NCBI RefSeq assembly: GCF_026341275.1
Contig: NZ_JAIFZO010000002.1
Coordinates: 3,626,118 to 3,690,117 of the forward strand
Reading direction: 5' to 3'
Origin: Streptomyces ortus
GTDB lineage: Bacteria; Actinomycetota; Actinomycetes; Streptomycetales; Streptomycetaceae
DNA length: 64,000 nucleotides
Part shown: in pieces, positions 56,132 to 64,000 of the stretch
How positions within the stretch are numbered: the first letter of the stretch is position 1
How the letters are laid out: every line of letters starts with the position of its first letter
The notes under the pieces: generated by a model
What the model saw: only the letters and a program-made list of their open reading frames with translations
The model's database searches: none
Told to the model about the DNA's origin: nothing
Position numbers and translations under genes: made by a program

Positions 56132-56322
56132 AGGCCGGCTCCTTGGCGCTGGAGGAACGGGGACAAAAGCGCGCACGCAGTCTGTTTCTCCCCAGCCGCC
56201 CGGCGCCCATGCGCCGACCGGTCCCCACCGCCGCGCAAACAACCCGGCCGGGTGAACTCGCCCACCGGGCAGGGATGCGAGGCGGCGGCGAGGGCCGCCG
56301 CCGGGTCCCGGAACGCGGGCCG

Positions 56323-57528
56323 TCAACGACGGGCGGGCCCGCCGCCCCAGTCGAGGCGGAGCACGGCCAGGTCGTCGGAGTGCCGACCGGCGTTCAGCGC
56401 ATGGGTCTCCTTGATGAGGAGGTCGACATGGGCGGCCGGATCCGCTGTCGGCAGTTTCCCTATCAGCGCGAGCAGCCCTTCGACGCCGAGCCGCTCCTCC
56501 TTCGTCCCGTTGTGTCCTTCGGTCAGGCCGTCGGTGTAGAGGGTCAGGGCGCCGGAGGCCGGGAGCGGGACGACCGTGGAGGGCCAGCTGTGGACTCCGG
56601 GGACGATCCCCAGCGCGATGCCGTGCGCGGCGGTCACCTCCTGGGTCCCCTCGGGGGCGGTGAGGAGGGGTTCGTGGTGGCCGGCGAGGTGGAGGGTGGC
56701 GGTGCCGGCCTCCTGGTCGAGCGTGAGCAGGGTGCAGGTGGCGAACAGGTGCTGGCTGCCCCGTTCGGCGATGAGGATGCGTTCCATCAGGTGCAGCAGG
56801 TCGTCCCCGCGGTGCCCGCCGAGCACGAGGGAGCGCCAGGCAATCCGCAGGCAGACACCGAGTGCGGCGGCGTCGGGGCCGTGGCCGCTGACGTCTCCGA
56901 CCACGGCGTGCAGCAGCCCGTCGTCCCCCTCGACCACGTCGAGGAAGTCCCCGCCGAGCAGGGCCATCGTGGCACCCGGCAGATAGCGGGACGTCACTCT
57001 GACCGTGGAGGTGTCGAGCATCGGCTGCGGCAGCAGACCGCGTTCCAGACGGGCGTTCTCCTCCGCCCGCAGTTGTGCGGCCTGGGCCGCGGCGCTCGCG
57101 CGTTCGGTCTGGCTCCGGTAGACCGCGTAACGCAGCGTCCGCTGCAGGAGGTCCGCCTCGACCTTCCCCTTGACGAGGTAGTCCTGTGCCCCGGCCGCCA
57201 TGGCGTCGGTGCCCGCCCGGTCCTCGGACAGCCCGGTCAGCACGATCACCGCGGTGTGCGGGGCGACCGCGCGGACGGCCGTGACCGCGTCGATGCCCGA
57301 CACGTCGGGCAGATGCAGATCGAGGAAGATGCAGTCGATCGGACTGCCGGCCAGTTCGGCACGCGCCTCGGCCAGCGTGGTCCGGATGGTCAGCGCGAAG
57401 CCGAGACCGGTGTCGTGCAGGAGTTCTTCCACGAGCAGCGCATCGCCCGGGTCGTCCTCGATCAGGAGGATGCGGTACATCGGCTTCTCGGAGGCCCCGC
57501 CCGGGGCGGCCGTCGTGGGTCCGGTCAT
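56323..57528 (-). CDS. Receiver-PP2C (SpoIIE/RsbU-type) phosphatase
   Basis: 401 aa. An N-terminal response-regulator receiver (RILLIEDDPGDALLVEELLH, acceptor Asp in IFLDLHLPDVSG) is joined by a short coiled linker to a C-terminal PP2C phosphatase. Metal-binding motifs are GGDFLDVVEG, VGDVSGHGPDAAALG and ALTLYTDGLTEG. Such proteins dephosphorylate anti-sigma antagonists of the STAS type when activated by a kinase. The ATG overlaps the kinase stop by four bases, so the kinase at 57525 is its likely phosphodonor. A second in-frame Met at 57480 is possible. Confidence 0.92.
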   Translation of the reverse strand: MTGPTTAAPGGASEKPMYRILLIEDDPGDALLVEELLHDTGLGFALTIRTTLAEARAELAGSPIDCIFLDLHLPDVSGIDAVTAVRAVAPHTAVIVLTGLSEDRAGTDAMAAGAQDYLVKGKVEADLLQRTLRYAVYRSQTERASAAAQAAQLRAEENARLERGLLPQPMLDTSTVRVTSRYLPGATMALLGGDFLDVVEGDDGLLHAVVGDVSGHGPDAAALGVCLRIAWRSLVLGGHRGDDLLHLMERILIAERGSQHLFATCTLLTLDQEAGTATLHLAGHHEPLLTAPEGTQEVTAAHGIALGIVPGVHSWPSTVVPLPASGALTLYTDGLTEGHNGTKEERLGVEGLLALIGKLPTADPAAHVDLLIKETHALNAGRHSDDLAVLRLDWGGGPARR

Positions 57529-59132
57529 CGTGGCTGCTCCGCCTCCGCGCGGGTGGCCTCCGGAGTGGTGTCCGTGCCGGGGGTCTCCGGCGGCCGGGGC
57601 GCGAGGGTGAAGACGATGCGGGCGCCGTCCCGGTAGTCCGGGTCGACGGAGATGGCGCCGCCGTGGAACTCGACGATCTTCTTGCACATCGCGAGGCCGA
57701 TCCCACTGCCCGAGTAGGTGTCCTTGGTGTGCAGCCGCTGGAAGATCACGAAGATCTTGTCGGCGTACTCCGGTGCGATGCCGATGCCGTTGTCGGTGAC
57801 GGTGAACCGCCACAGTTCGCCTTCGCGGTCCGCCGTGACGTGGATCTTCGGCGTCTCGCCCGGGCGCCGGAACTTGACGGCGTTGCCGATCAGGTTCTGC
57901 CAGAGCATCCCCAGCTGGGTGGGGTCCGCGACCAGGGTCGGCAGCGGCTCGTGCGTGATGATCGCCCCGGCCTCCTCGATACCCACGCTCATCGAGGACA
58001 GGGTCCGTTCCAGCACCTCGTCCAGGTCGACGCTCTGATGGGCGTTGTGGAGGCGTCCGACCCGGGAGAAGTCGAGCAGGTCGTTGATGAGGATCTGCAT
58101 GCGGTTCGCCCCGTCGACCGCGAAGTCGATGTACTGGTCGGCCCGGCTGTCGAGCTGCCCTCCGTAGCGCCGCTGGAGGAGCTGGGTGAAGCTGGAGACC
58201 TTGCGCAGCGGCTCCTGCAGATCGTGGGAGGCCACGTACGCGAACTGTTCCAGCTCGGCGTTGGAGCGCTGTAGGTCCGCGGCCTGTGCGTCCAGCCGTA
58301 GCCGGGTCTCCTCACTGACGGCAAGTTCCCGCACGAGACGCCGGCGCATGAAGTCGATCTCGCTGCTCAGGCGCCGCAGATCCGCGGGGCCGGTGGGGGT
58401 GATGGGATGCTCGAAGTCCCCGCCGGCGACGGCGCGGGCGTCCGCTCCCAGCTGCTCCAGGGGCCTGTTGATCCCGCGCCGCAGCCCTTCGAAGATCAGC
58501 GCCGTCAAGACGACGATGACCACCGCGATGGCGCTGAACACCCAGTTCCGCAGGGTCATCGTGGTCATCAGGTCGTCCCTGGCCCGGACACGGTCCGCGC
58601 GCAGCCGTTCCTGCTGGGCGCTCAGGGAGGCACGCACCTCGTCGAACAGGGCCTTGCCCTCCGCGGCCCGTTCGGTGGCCAGCGGTGAGGGGGAGCCGGC
58701 CGGCTGGGCGGCGATGGGCCGGGCGATCCTCTCCTGCCATGCCGTCACGGCGTCCTGCACGGTCTTCAGGTCCTCGAGACGGTCGGGGTCCTTCCGCAGC
58801 AGCCTGGCGAGCTGCGCACGGGTCGCCTCCTGCTCGGTGAGCCCTTGTTTGTAGGGGGTGACGAAAGCCGCCTTGCCGGTGAGTCCGTAGCCGCGGATCC
58901 CGGTCTCCTGGTTGAGCACGGCCGCTTCCAGGCGGATCGCGACGGTCAGCGCGGGAGAGCGCACGTCCACGAGGTCACGGCTGATCGTTCCGGTCCGCCC
59001 CAGGACGTAGGCGCCCGCCGTTCCGAGCACGGTCAGAACCACCAGGGACGCGGCCACCCCCGCACGAAGCCACCGCCTGGTCGTCCACGCGGAAAGCCCT
59101 CGCGCGCGCGAGCGCCTCTCATCGCCGGTCAT
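57525..59132 (-). CDS. CHASE3 sensor histidine kinase
   Basis: 535 aa from ATG at 59132 with GAGGAG upstream. TM1 is LRAGVAASLVVLTVLGTAGA; a CHASE3-type helical sensor follows, to TM2 NWVFSAIAVVIVVLTALIFE. After a HAMP-like linker comes a HisKA domain with FAYVASHDLQEPLRKVSSFT and a HATPase (LIGNAVKFRRPGE, TDNGIGIAPEYADKIFVIF, GSGIGLAMCKKI). The helical SHDLQEPL box is like bacteriophytochrome-type kinases. It would sense an extracellular cue and phosphorylate the adjacent receiver phosphatase and the HTH-receiver protein. Confidence 0.93.
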   Translation of the reverse strand: MTGDERRSRARGLSAWTTRRWLRAGVAASLVVLTVLGTAGAYVLGRTGTISRDLVDVRSPALTVAIRLEAAVLNQETGIRGYGLTGKAAFVTPYKQGLTEQEATRAQLARLLRKDPDRLEDLKTVQDAVTAWQERIARPIAAQPAGSPSPLATERAAEGKALFDEVRASLSAQQERLRADRVRARDDLMTTMTLRNWVFSAIAVVIVVLTALIFEGLRRGINRPLEQLGADARAVAGGDFEHPITPTGPADLRRLSSEIDFMRRRLVRELAVSEETRLRLDAQAADLQRSNAELEQFAYVASHDLQEPLRKVSSFTQLLQRRYGGQLDSRADQYIDFAVDGANRMQILINDLLDFSRVGRLHNAHQSVDLDEVLERTLSSMSVGIEEAGAIITHEPLPTLVADPTQLGMLWQNLIGNAVKFRRPGETPKIHVTADREGELWRFTVTDNGIGIAPEYADKIFVIFQRLHTKDTYSGSGIGLAMCKKIVEFHGGAISVDPDYRDGARIVFTLAPRPPETPGTDTTPEATRAEAEQPR

Positions 59133-59240
59133 TCTGTGGGCTCCTCGCTGTGACTGACGTCTTGCTTGTGTGGCCAGCACACTTTAGAGGGCGACAACCC
59201 TTGTTGTCGCGGAGCTCCTGGTGGACCTAGAGTGCCGGGT

Positions 59241-60011
59241 ATGCCAGGCAAGGACTTCGCACTGCGGATCACTCCGCAGGAGACAGCCACCATCGCGGAC
59301 GCGACGGTCGGCGATCTCGCGCAACGTCTCGCCCGCAGGCTGGTGGTGGCCCCGTCGCACCCGGCGTCGGACGACGCGGCACCGGCTCTGGCCCTGCTCC
59401 ATGTGCTGGATCATCTCAAGCAGGCCACTGAACGACTCCAGCAGGAAGCGGCCGCGACCGCCGCACGCGCGGGTGCCGGATACCCGCAGATCGGCGCCGC
59501 ATGCGGCATGACCCGGCAGGGAGCCCGGCGCCGCTGGCCCGGGCTCTTCCACCACTCCCACGAGAAACCCACGGAGCAACCGACAATGACCACCCCCGCC
59601 CGCCCCTTCGACGTCCTGCTCGTCGAGGACGACATGGCCGACGCCATGCTCATCGAGGAAGCCCTCTCCGAGCGCGGGGCCCGCAATCTGGTCCAGGTCA
59701 CCGACGGGGTCGCCGCGCTGGAGCACCTGCGGACGCCCGGCACCCCGCGGCCCGACCTCATCGTCCTCGACCTGAACATGCCGCGGATGAACGGCCGCGA
59801 CCTGCTGAAGGTCCTCAAGAGCGATGACGACCTCCAGTCGATCCCCGTGGTGGTCCTGACGACGTCCACCGCTCCGGACGACGTCACGGGCGCGTACAGC
59901 AGTCACGCCAACGCCTATGTGACCAAGCCCGTCAACCTCGACGAGTTCGAGCAGGCCGTCCAGAGCATCGACGCCTTCTACCTGGACACCGCCACCCGGC
60001 CGCGCCCCTGA
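59241..60011 (+). CDS. HTH-like domain fused to Rcp1-type response receiver
   Basis: 256 aa in one uninterrupted frame. Residues 1-110 resemble a small streptomycete helical DNA-binding protein (ADATVGDLAQRLARRL, YPQIGAACGMTRQGARRRWP). From residue 116 (MTTPARPFDV) a single Rcp1-type receiver follows: LLVEDDMADAMLIEEAL, acceptor Asp in IVLDLNMPRMNGRDL, Lys in YVTKPVN. The ATG at 59586 could start a receiver-only protein of 141 aa, so two products are possible. Divergent from the CHASE3 kinase over a 108-bp gap; it is the likely third partner of that system. Confidence 0.75.
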   Translation: MPGKDFALRITPQETATIADATVGDLAQRLARRLVVAPSHPASDDAAPALALLHVLDHLKQATERLQQEAAATAARAGAGYPQIGAACGMTRQGARRRWPGLFHHSHEKPTEQPTMTTPARPFDVLLVEDDMADAMLIEEALSERGARNLVQVTDGVAALEHLRTPGTPRPDLIVLDLNMPRMNGRDLLKVLKSDDDLQSIPVVVLTTSTAPDDVTGAYSSHANAYVTKPVNLDEFEQAVQSIDAFYLDTATRPRP

Positions 60012-60044
60012 GAGCCCGTGCGGTAGGACGCGTCACGACGGCCG

Positions 60045-61580
60045 TTACAGCTGCGCGAGCACCGTGCGCAGGGCCCGGGCCACGGCCTCGCGGGATTCGT
60101 CCGACGGTTCGTCGGTCTCGAAGCCGTGGCGGCCGTGCGGCACGTCGATGATCTCGACCGGGGCCTTCGTCTCCTGTGCCGCGGTCACGAACTCCCCTAC
60201 CGTGGCGGCGATCTGCGATGTCTCCAGGCCCGCCCGGGTGAGGACGACGGGCGGGAGCGTCCCGGCGGCGCCGCGGAGTGCGCCGACCGGGCGGAAGCGG
60301 GGACCGACCGCGCCCCAGCCCGGCAGCGGGGCCAGGATCGGGTAGGTGAGGGCCAGGCAGCGCAGCCACGGCGGCGGCGCGCCGAGCCAGTCGGCGGCGA
60401 GCAGTCCGGCACCGGAGAAGATCCACAGGGCGATGCGCTCCGCGTCCACCCTGGGGTCGGCCCGCAGCAGGCCGACGGCCTCGGTCACGTCGTCCGCCGC
60501 GCGCGCGTAGTCGGTGAGACCGTGCAGCCGGTGGTCGACGACGGCGCCCACCGCGCCGAGGCTCGCCGCGCAGCGGGCGTAGCCGAGGTAGAACGGCGAG
60601 TCGCGCGGCGCCGGGACGAGGTCAGGGGGCACGGGCCCGCCGTGCACGAACAGCACCGCGGGCCAGGGCCCCCGCGCCCCTCCCCCGCCTTCTCCACCGG
60701 CCCTTCCCTCTTCCGCTCCCGTTCGGGGCAGGTGGAGGTCCACCCGCCCGGTGCGCACCCGTGGGCACTCCGGGGCGTCGAGCGGAAAGGGCCGGGCGTA
60801 CGAGGGCTCGTCCTCGGGTACGGTCAGCCGGCGCCCTTCGCCGGCCGCCGCGCGGAGCAGTACCCGGGCCAGTTCGTCCGGGCAGGAGAGCATCGGCCAG
60901 TGACCGGTGGCCAGTTCGAAGAAGCCCACCCTCGGGTCGGCCAGCTTCCGCAGATGCGGCGGGCCGGTGCGTACCAGCGCCTCGACCAGTTCCACGGTCG
61001 TCCCGCCGGCCGTGCACAGGATTCCGGTGGTGGGCACGGCCGCGGCGGCGCCGGTCAGTCGCAGGGGCTGCGTCAGCGTGCGCGCCGGCTGCGGGGCGGC
61101 CAGCCGGCTCAGCAGTTCCAGGTGGCGCGCCGACAGGCCGTCCGTGCTGCCCCACCGCTCCCACTGCGCCGGCTGCGGCGGCGGGAGCGGCCCGGGATCG
61201 CCGTTCGCGCCCAGCAGTTCGTGCGCCGACGGGTCCGGCACCAGGGCGAGCGCCGCGTCGCCGTCCTGCGGCATCCCGGCGTCGAGGTGCACGACCCGTG
61301 CGACCCGCTCCGGGCGGCGGTCCGCCGCGCCCAGGACGGGGTGGACGGCGTAGTCGTGGCCGACCAGCACCACCTCCTCCGGCGGGGCGGCGGAAGCGGA
61401 CGGGCCGAGGGAATCGATCAGCCGGACCACGTCCTCGACGTGCGTCTCCAGATCGGCCTCGGGCTGCCTGCTCAACGACACCGGGTGCGCCTGGGCGCCC
61501 GACTCCCGCAGCCGTCCGACGACCTCGCTCCAGATCCGTCCGTCGGTGAACGGGCCCGAGACCAGGATGAACACGGACAT
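60045..61580 (-). CDS. Two-domain alpha/beta hydrolase under MerR-type control
   Basis: 511 aa with two fused hydrolase domains. The first (residues about 1-240) begins MSVFILVSGPFTDGRIW and has the elbow VLVGHDYAVHPVL, where Asp replaces the usual Ser, as in dehalogenases and epoxide hydrolases; its His is in TGHWPML. The second (about 300-511) has LFVHGGPVPP, elbow Ser in WIFSGAGLLAAD and His in GRHGFETDEP, a dienelactone-hydrolase-like pattern. A MerR-type promoter precedes it and a MerR gene is divergent. It is probably an inducible detoxifying enzyme; the substrate is unknown. Confidence 0.8.
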   Translation of the reverse strand: MSVFILVSGPFTDGRIWSEVVGRLRESGAQAHPVSLSRQPEADLETHVEDVVRLIDSLGPSASAAPPEEVVLVGHDYAVHPVLGAADRRPERVARVVHLDAGMPQDGDAALALVPDPSAHELLGANGDPGPLPPPQPAQWERWGSTDGLSARHLELLSRLAAPQPARTLTQPLRLTGAAAAVPTTGILCTAGGTTVELVEALVRTGPPHLRKLADPRVGFFELATGHWPMLSCPDELARVLLRAAAGEGRRLTVPEDEPSYARPFPLDAPECPRVRTGRVDLHLPRTGAEEGRAGGEGGGGARGPWPAVLFVHGGPVPPDLVPAPRDSPFYLGYARCAASLGAVGAVVDHRLHGLTDYARAADDVTEAVGLLRADPRVDAERIALWIFSGAGLLAADWLGAPPPWLRCLALTYPILAPLPGWGAVGPRFRPVGALRGAAGTLPPVVLTRAGLETSQIAATVGEFVTAAQETKAPVEIIDVPHGRHGFETDEPSDESREAVARALRTVLAQL

Positions 61581-61640
61581 CGATACCTCCAGGGGTGGGT
61601 TCGTCGCGTCCGCCCGGGCCGGCCGGGCGACGCCCTGGCT

Positions 61641-61671
61641 AACGTAGGAACTCCCCCTGAGGGAGGTTCAA
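61641..61671 (-). promoter_or_regulatory. MerR-type promoter with 19-bp spacer
   Basis: On the minus strand TTGAAC (61671-61666) and TACGTT (61646-61641) are separated by exactly 19 bases, two more than normal. The spacer carries an imperfect dyad (AACCTCCC...GGGGAGTT). This is the MerR-family activation layout. The -35 box is 4 bases from the TTG start of the divergent merR gene. Confidence 0.8.
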
Positions 61672-61674
61672 CCC

Positions 61675-62619
61675 TTGTCACCCGACGGCACGAGCGCCAT
61701 GGATGGCCCGAGCGGCATCAACGGCACCAACAGCACCTTGAGCATCGGCGAGCTCGCCGCGCGGGCGCGGACCACGGTCAAGACCGTCCGCTTCTACTCC
61801 GACCGGGGCCTGCTGCCGGAGGTCTCGCGCAGCGGCGGCGGCCATCGGCGTTACGGTCCCGAGGCGCCGGAGCGGCTGCGCACGATCCGCGCGCTGCGCT
61901 CGCTCGGCGTGCCCGTCGCGGAGATCGGGCGGGTCCTCGAAAGCGGCGACACCCTGGAAGGCGTGGTAGCACGCAGGCTGGCCGATCTCGGCAGCGAACT
62001 CGCCGCCCTGCGCTGGCGCGAGGCCGCGCTGCGGGCGGTGCGCGACGGCGATCCGGCGCACCTCGCCGAGCGCCTGGAGCTGATCGGGGCGGTCGGTGTC
62101 CCGCCCAGCACGGCCGCCCTCGCGCACTACTGGCGCCGGGTCCTGCCGGTACGCCTCTCCGCCCGGCTGCGCGGCGCCGTCACCGAGGCGGCCGTCCCCG
62201 AGCCCCCGGCCGACCCGGCTCCGGAGCAGGTCCTCGCCTTCGCCCGTATCCACGCCCTGGCGACCGCCGCCACCGACCACTGTCTCGTGTCCCACCGGCC
62301 CGCCACCGCCGCGCACCCGGACCTGCTCTACGACGGTTTGCACGAGGCGTACCTCCTGGTGGCCGCCACTCTGCGGACCGACCGCGCCCCGGGGCCGGGT
62401 GAGGCACTGGACTGTTACGTCGCCGCCCACGCCCGCGATGCGGGTACCCGGGACAGCCCCGCTTTCCGCCGCGCCCTCACGGTTCGCCTCGCCGCGGCGG
62501 ATCACCCGGTGATGGCCCGCTACTGGCATCTGGCGGCCCGGTTGACGCCCGGTCCGACCCTCGGCGGGGCGGACGGCTGGCTGCGTACGGCGTTGGAGGC
62601 GAGCGTGGCGGCGGCCTGA
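61675..62619 (+). CDS. MerR family transcriptional regulator
   Basis: 314 aa from TTG at 61675 with GGGAGG nine bases upstream; an ATG at 61699 is possible. The winged HTH is LSIGELAARARTTVKTVRFY, SDRGLLPEVSRSGGGHRRYG. It is followed by the usual coiled dimer helix (LGSELAALRWREAALRAV) and a large C-terminal effector region of about 190 residues rich in helices, like the multidrug-binding members. No Cys cluster for metals. It overlaps the promoter of the divergent hydrolase, so it likely activates that gene and represses itself. Confidence 0.92.
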   Translation: MSPDGTSAMDGPSGINGTNSTLSIGELAARARTTVKTVRFYSDRGLLPEVSRSGGGHRRYGPEAPERLRTIRALRSLGVPVAEIGRVLESGDTLEGVVARRLADLGSELAALRWREAALRAVRDGDPAHLAERLELIGAVGVPPSTAALAHYWRRVLPVRLSARLRGAVTEAAVPEPPADPAPEQVLAFARIHALATAATDHCLVSHRPATAAHPDLLYDGLHEAYLLVAATLRTDRAPGPGEALDCYVAAHARDAGTRDSPAFRRALTVRLAAADHPVMARYWHLAARLTPGPTLGGADGWLRTALEASVAAA

Positions 62620-62700
62620 TCCCCGCGCACGTCGTCGCACCACTTGGAGGGGCCGGTTCTGCGACGGGCTGGCCGCCGCGAACGCCAACTCCCTAAGATG

Positions 62701-62720
62701 TACATCCTGTTACGGATGCA
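62701..62720. promoter_or_regulatory. Near-perfect palindrome upstream of the DUF574 gene
   Basis: TACATCC-TGTTAC-GGATGCA has 7-bp arms with one mismatch. It lies 28 bases before the ATG at 62748, in the promoter region, and could be an operator. Confidence 0.45.
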
Positions 62721-62747
62721 GTTGGTGCCGATCGAGCCGGGGGAACC

Positions 62748-63566
62748 ATGAACACCGACAGGCCGCTGTCCAAGAAGATCGACGCCACTGTCCCGACGGC
62801 CGCGCGCATGTACGACCACTATCTGGGCGGCAAGGACAACTACTCCGCGGACCGCGCGGCCTGCGAAGAGCTCGACAAGGTCGTGCCCAGCACCCGCCGG
62901 CTGGCCCTCAACAACCGGCGGTTCCTGCAGCGGGTGGTCAGGACACTGGCGACGGACTACGGGATCCGGCAGTTCCTGGACCACGGATCCGGCCTCCCCA
63001 CCCAGGACAACGTGCACCAGGTCGCGCAGAGCATCGACCCGGACTCACGCGTGGTCTACGTCGACAACGACCCCATGGTGCTCGTCCACGGCCGGGCGCT
63101 GCTGGAGCAGAACGACGGCACGGCGGTCATCCACGCGGACATGCGCGACACCGACGAGATCTTCTCCCATCCCGAGACCCGGCGTCTGATCGACTTCTCG
63201 CAGCCGGTCGCCGCGCTGTTCAACTCGGTCTTCCACTGCATCCCCGACAGTGACACCGACGGCCCGCAGGCCGTGGTGGGGCGCGTCAGCGAGCGGCTCG
63301 CGCCCGGCAGCTTCATGGTGATCTGCCAACTGGTCAGCGCGGATGCCAAGGTCCGGGAGTTCGTCACCGACTTCATGGCTCAGGCGACACAGGGCCACTG
63401 GGGACGCGTACGCCAGGAGAAGGACGTGGCCGCGCTGTTCGACGGCATGGAGATCCTGGAGCCGGGGCTGGTGGAGGTCTCCACCTGGCGCCCCGACAGC
63501 GAGGTGCAGACGCGGCAGCTCTCCCAGGAGTGGATCGAGTTCGGCGGTCTTGGCCGGCTCCCGTAG
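62748..63566 (+). CDS. DUF574/S-adenosylmethionine methyltransferase-like protein
   Basis: 272 aa. It matches the actinobacterial Methyltransf_19 (DUF574) family: RMYDHYLGGKDNYSADRAAC near the N-terminus, SAM-loop FLDHGSGLPTQDNVHQVAQ, YVDNDPMVLVHGRALL and LFNSVFHCIPDS. Many paralogues occur in each streptomycete. The usual glycine loop GTGLPT is changed to GSGLPT. Substrate unknown. It is convergent with a DUF5753 regulator with only 15 bases between stops. Confidence 0.92.
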   Translation: MNTDRPLSKKIDATVPTAARMYDHYLGGKDNYSADRAACEELDKVVPSTRRLALNNRRFLQRVVRTLATDYGIRQFLDHGSGLPTQDNVHQVAQSIDPDSRVVYVDNDPMVLVHGRALLEQNDGTAVIHADMRDTDEIFSHPETRRLIDFSQPVAALFNSVFHCIPDSDTDGPQAVVGRVSERLAPGSFMVICQLVSADAKVREFVTDFMAQATQGHWGRVRQEKDVAALFDGMEILEPGLVEVSTWRPDSEVQTRQLSQEWIEFGGLGRLP

Positions 63567-63581
63567 CCGGTCGCGCGCGGG

Positions 63582-64000
63582 TCAGCCGGAGCCGTAGCGC
63601 TGCTCCCGCGTGGCCCGCAGCATCTCCAGGGAGTCACGCGGCGTCAGGGCCTCGTCGGCCAGCCGGTCGAGCGTGAGCCGGTACTCCTCGGTCTCGTCGC
63701 GGTCTTCGAGGAAGTGCGCGCTTCTGATGTGTTCCAGGTAGACGACGTCCGGCAGGTCGAGTCCGCCGAACCGCAGATAGGTGATCGGTATGGCGGGCGC
63801 CGAGGCGTTCGTGACGTCCAGGGGCACGATCTGCAGGACCACATGGGGCCGTTGGGCCATGTCGATCAGATGGGTGAGCTGCTCGCGCATGGCCTCCCGG
63901 CTGCCCAGTACCCGCAGCAGGACGGACTCGTCGATGACGGCCCACAGCTGCGGGGCGTCCTCGCGGTGCAGCAACTGGGCGCGTCGCATGCGCAGTTCGA
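63582..64000 (-). CDS. Helix-turn-helix/DUF5753 protein, C-terminal part
   Basis: The last 139 codons of a gene that continues beyond the window. The DUF5753 domain is evident: WAVIDESVLLRVLGSREAMR, LTHLIDMAQRPHVVLQIVPL and HIRSAHFLEDRDETEEYRLT. Such proteins carry an N-terminal XRE-type HTH, not in the window, and are often paired with a DUF397 protein. The stop is at 63582-63584. Likely a DNA-binding regulator of development. Confidence 0.85.
   Translation of the reverse strand, partial: ELRMRRAQLLHREDAPQLWAVIDESVLLRVLGSREAMREQLTHLIDMAQRPHVVLQIVPLDVTNASAPAIPITYLRFGGLDLPDVVYLEHIRSAHFLEDRDETEEYRLTLDRLADEALTPRDSLEMLRATREQRYGSG

Overview
The window is high-GC DNA that looks like the chromosome of a Streptomyces species or a close relative. 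The reasons are the strongly GC-biased third codon positions, the rarity of TTA codons, frequent GTG starts and four-base ATGA/GTGA gene overlaps, and families typical of streptomycetes: an AfsR/SARP-type regulator, a DUF574 methyltransferase beside a DUF5753 protein, DUF1707, DUF2264, DUF5133, and three sugar ABC importers without their own ATPase. No tRNA, rRNA, CRISPR array, intact mobile element or phage region was seen.

Layout. (1) 1-5179: end of a sugar-import operon (binding-protein tail, two permeases, a hydroxyacid dehydrogenase, a DUF2264 protein). (2) 5318-14658: mixed single genes: an Mrr-like membrane protein with two TTA codons, a siderophore-interacting reductase behind a clear operator, an IS5-type transposase remnant, a MarR-controlled reductase/hydrolase pair, a LacI remnant, a GH16 enzyme, a cyclophilin, a WGR/beta-propeller protein and a monooxygenase-fold protein. 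(3) 14939-24924: signalling and envelope genes: a CASTOR/POLLUX-type channel, a cold-shock protein, DUF1707, a STAS antagonist, a NarL-type two-component pair, and an OmpR-type two-component pair followed by a PepSY protein. (4) 25207-33668: a second sugar operon (binding protein, two permeases, LacI regulator, GH5-like and GH3 enzymes). (5) 33696-35727: a DUF4097 lipoprotein, a LysR remnant, DUF5133. (6) 35937-42235: a CebREFG-bglC-like cello-oligosaccharide locus: GH1, two permeases and a binding protein divergent from a LacI regulator, with two operator-like palindromes between. (7) 42355-46783: two minus-strand genes, a deletion scar that truncates a divergent hydrolase/AraC pair, then glpF-glpK. 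(8) 47173-56131: an AfsR-like regulator, a TauD dioxygenase preceded by a candidate Cys-Cys leader peptide, a hormone-sensitive-lipase-type esterase, a GH2+CBM42 enzyme and a second GH16. (9) 56323-64000: a CHASE3 kinase with a receiver/PP2C phosphatase, an HTH-receiver fusion, a tandem alpha/beta hydrolase under a MerR-type promoter, the MerR regulator, and the DUF574/DUF5753 pair, which runs off the end.

How it works together. The dominant theme is uptake and breakdown of plant or fungal glycans. Three CUT1 importers bring in oligosaccharides, intracellular GH1/GH3/GH5 enzymes would cut them, and secreted GH2 and GH16 enzymes would work outside. LacI regulators sit next to two of the operons. 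Since no ATPase gene is present, the importers presumably share an MsiK-type ATPase encoded elsewhere. GlpF/GlpK add glycerol use.

The points most worth a second look are: the Cys-Cys leader peptide ahead of tauD; the MerR-type promoter with a 19-bp spacer controlling a two-domain hydrolase; TTA codons in three genes, which suggests bldA dependence; operator pairs at the Ceb-like and siderophore-interacting genes; the HTH-receiver fusion; and several deletion scars with regulator remnants. Assignments rest on reading translations and motifs; no database search was run.
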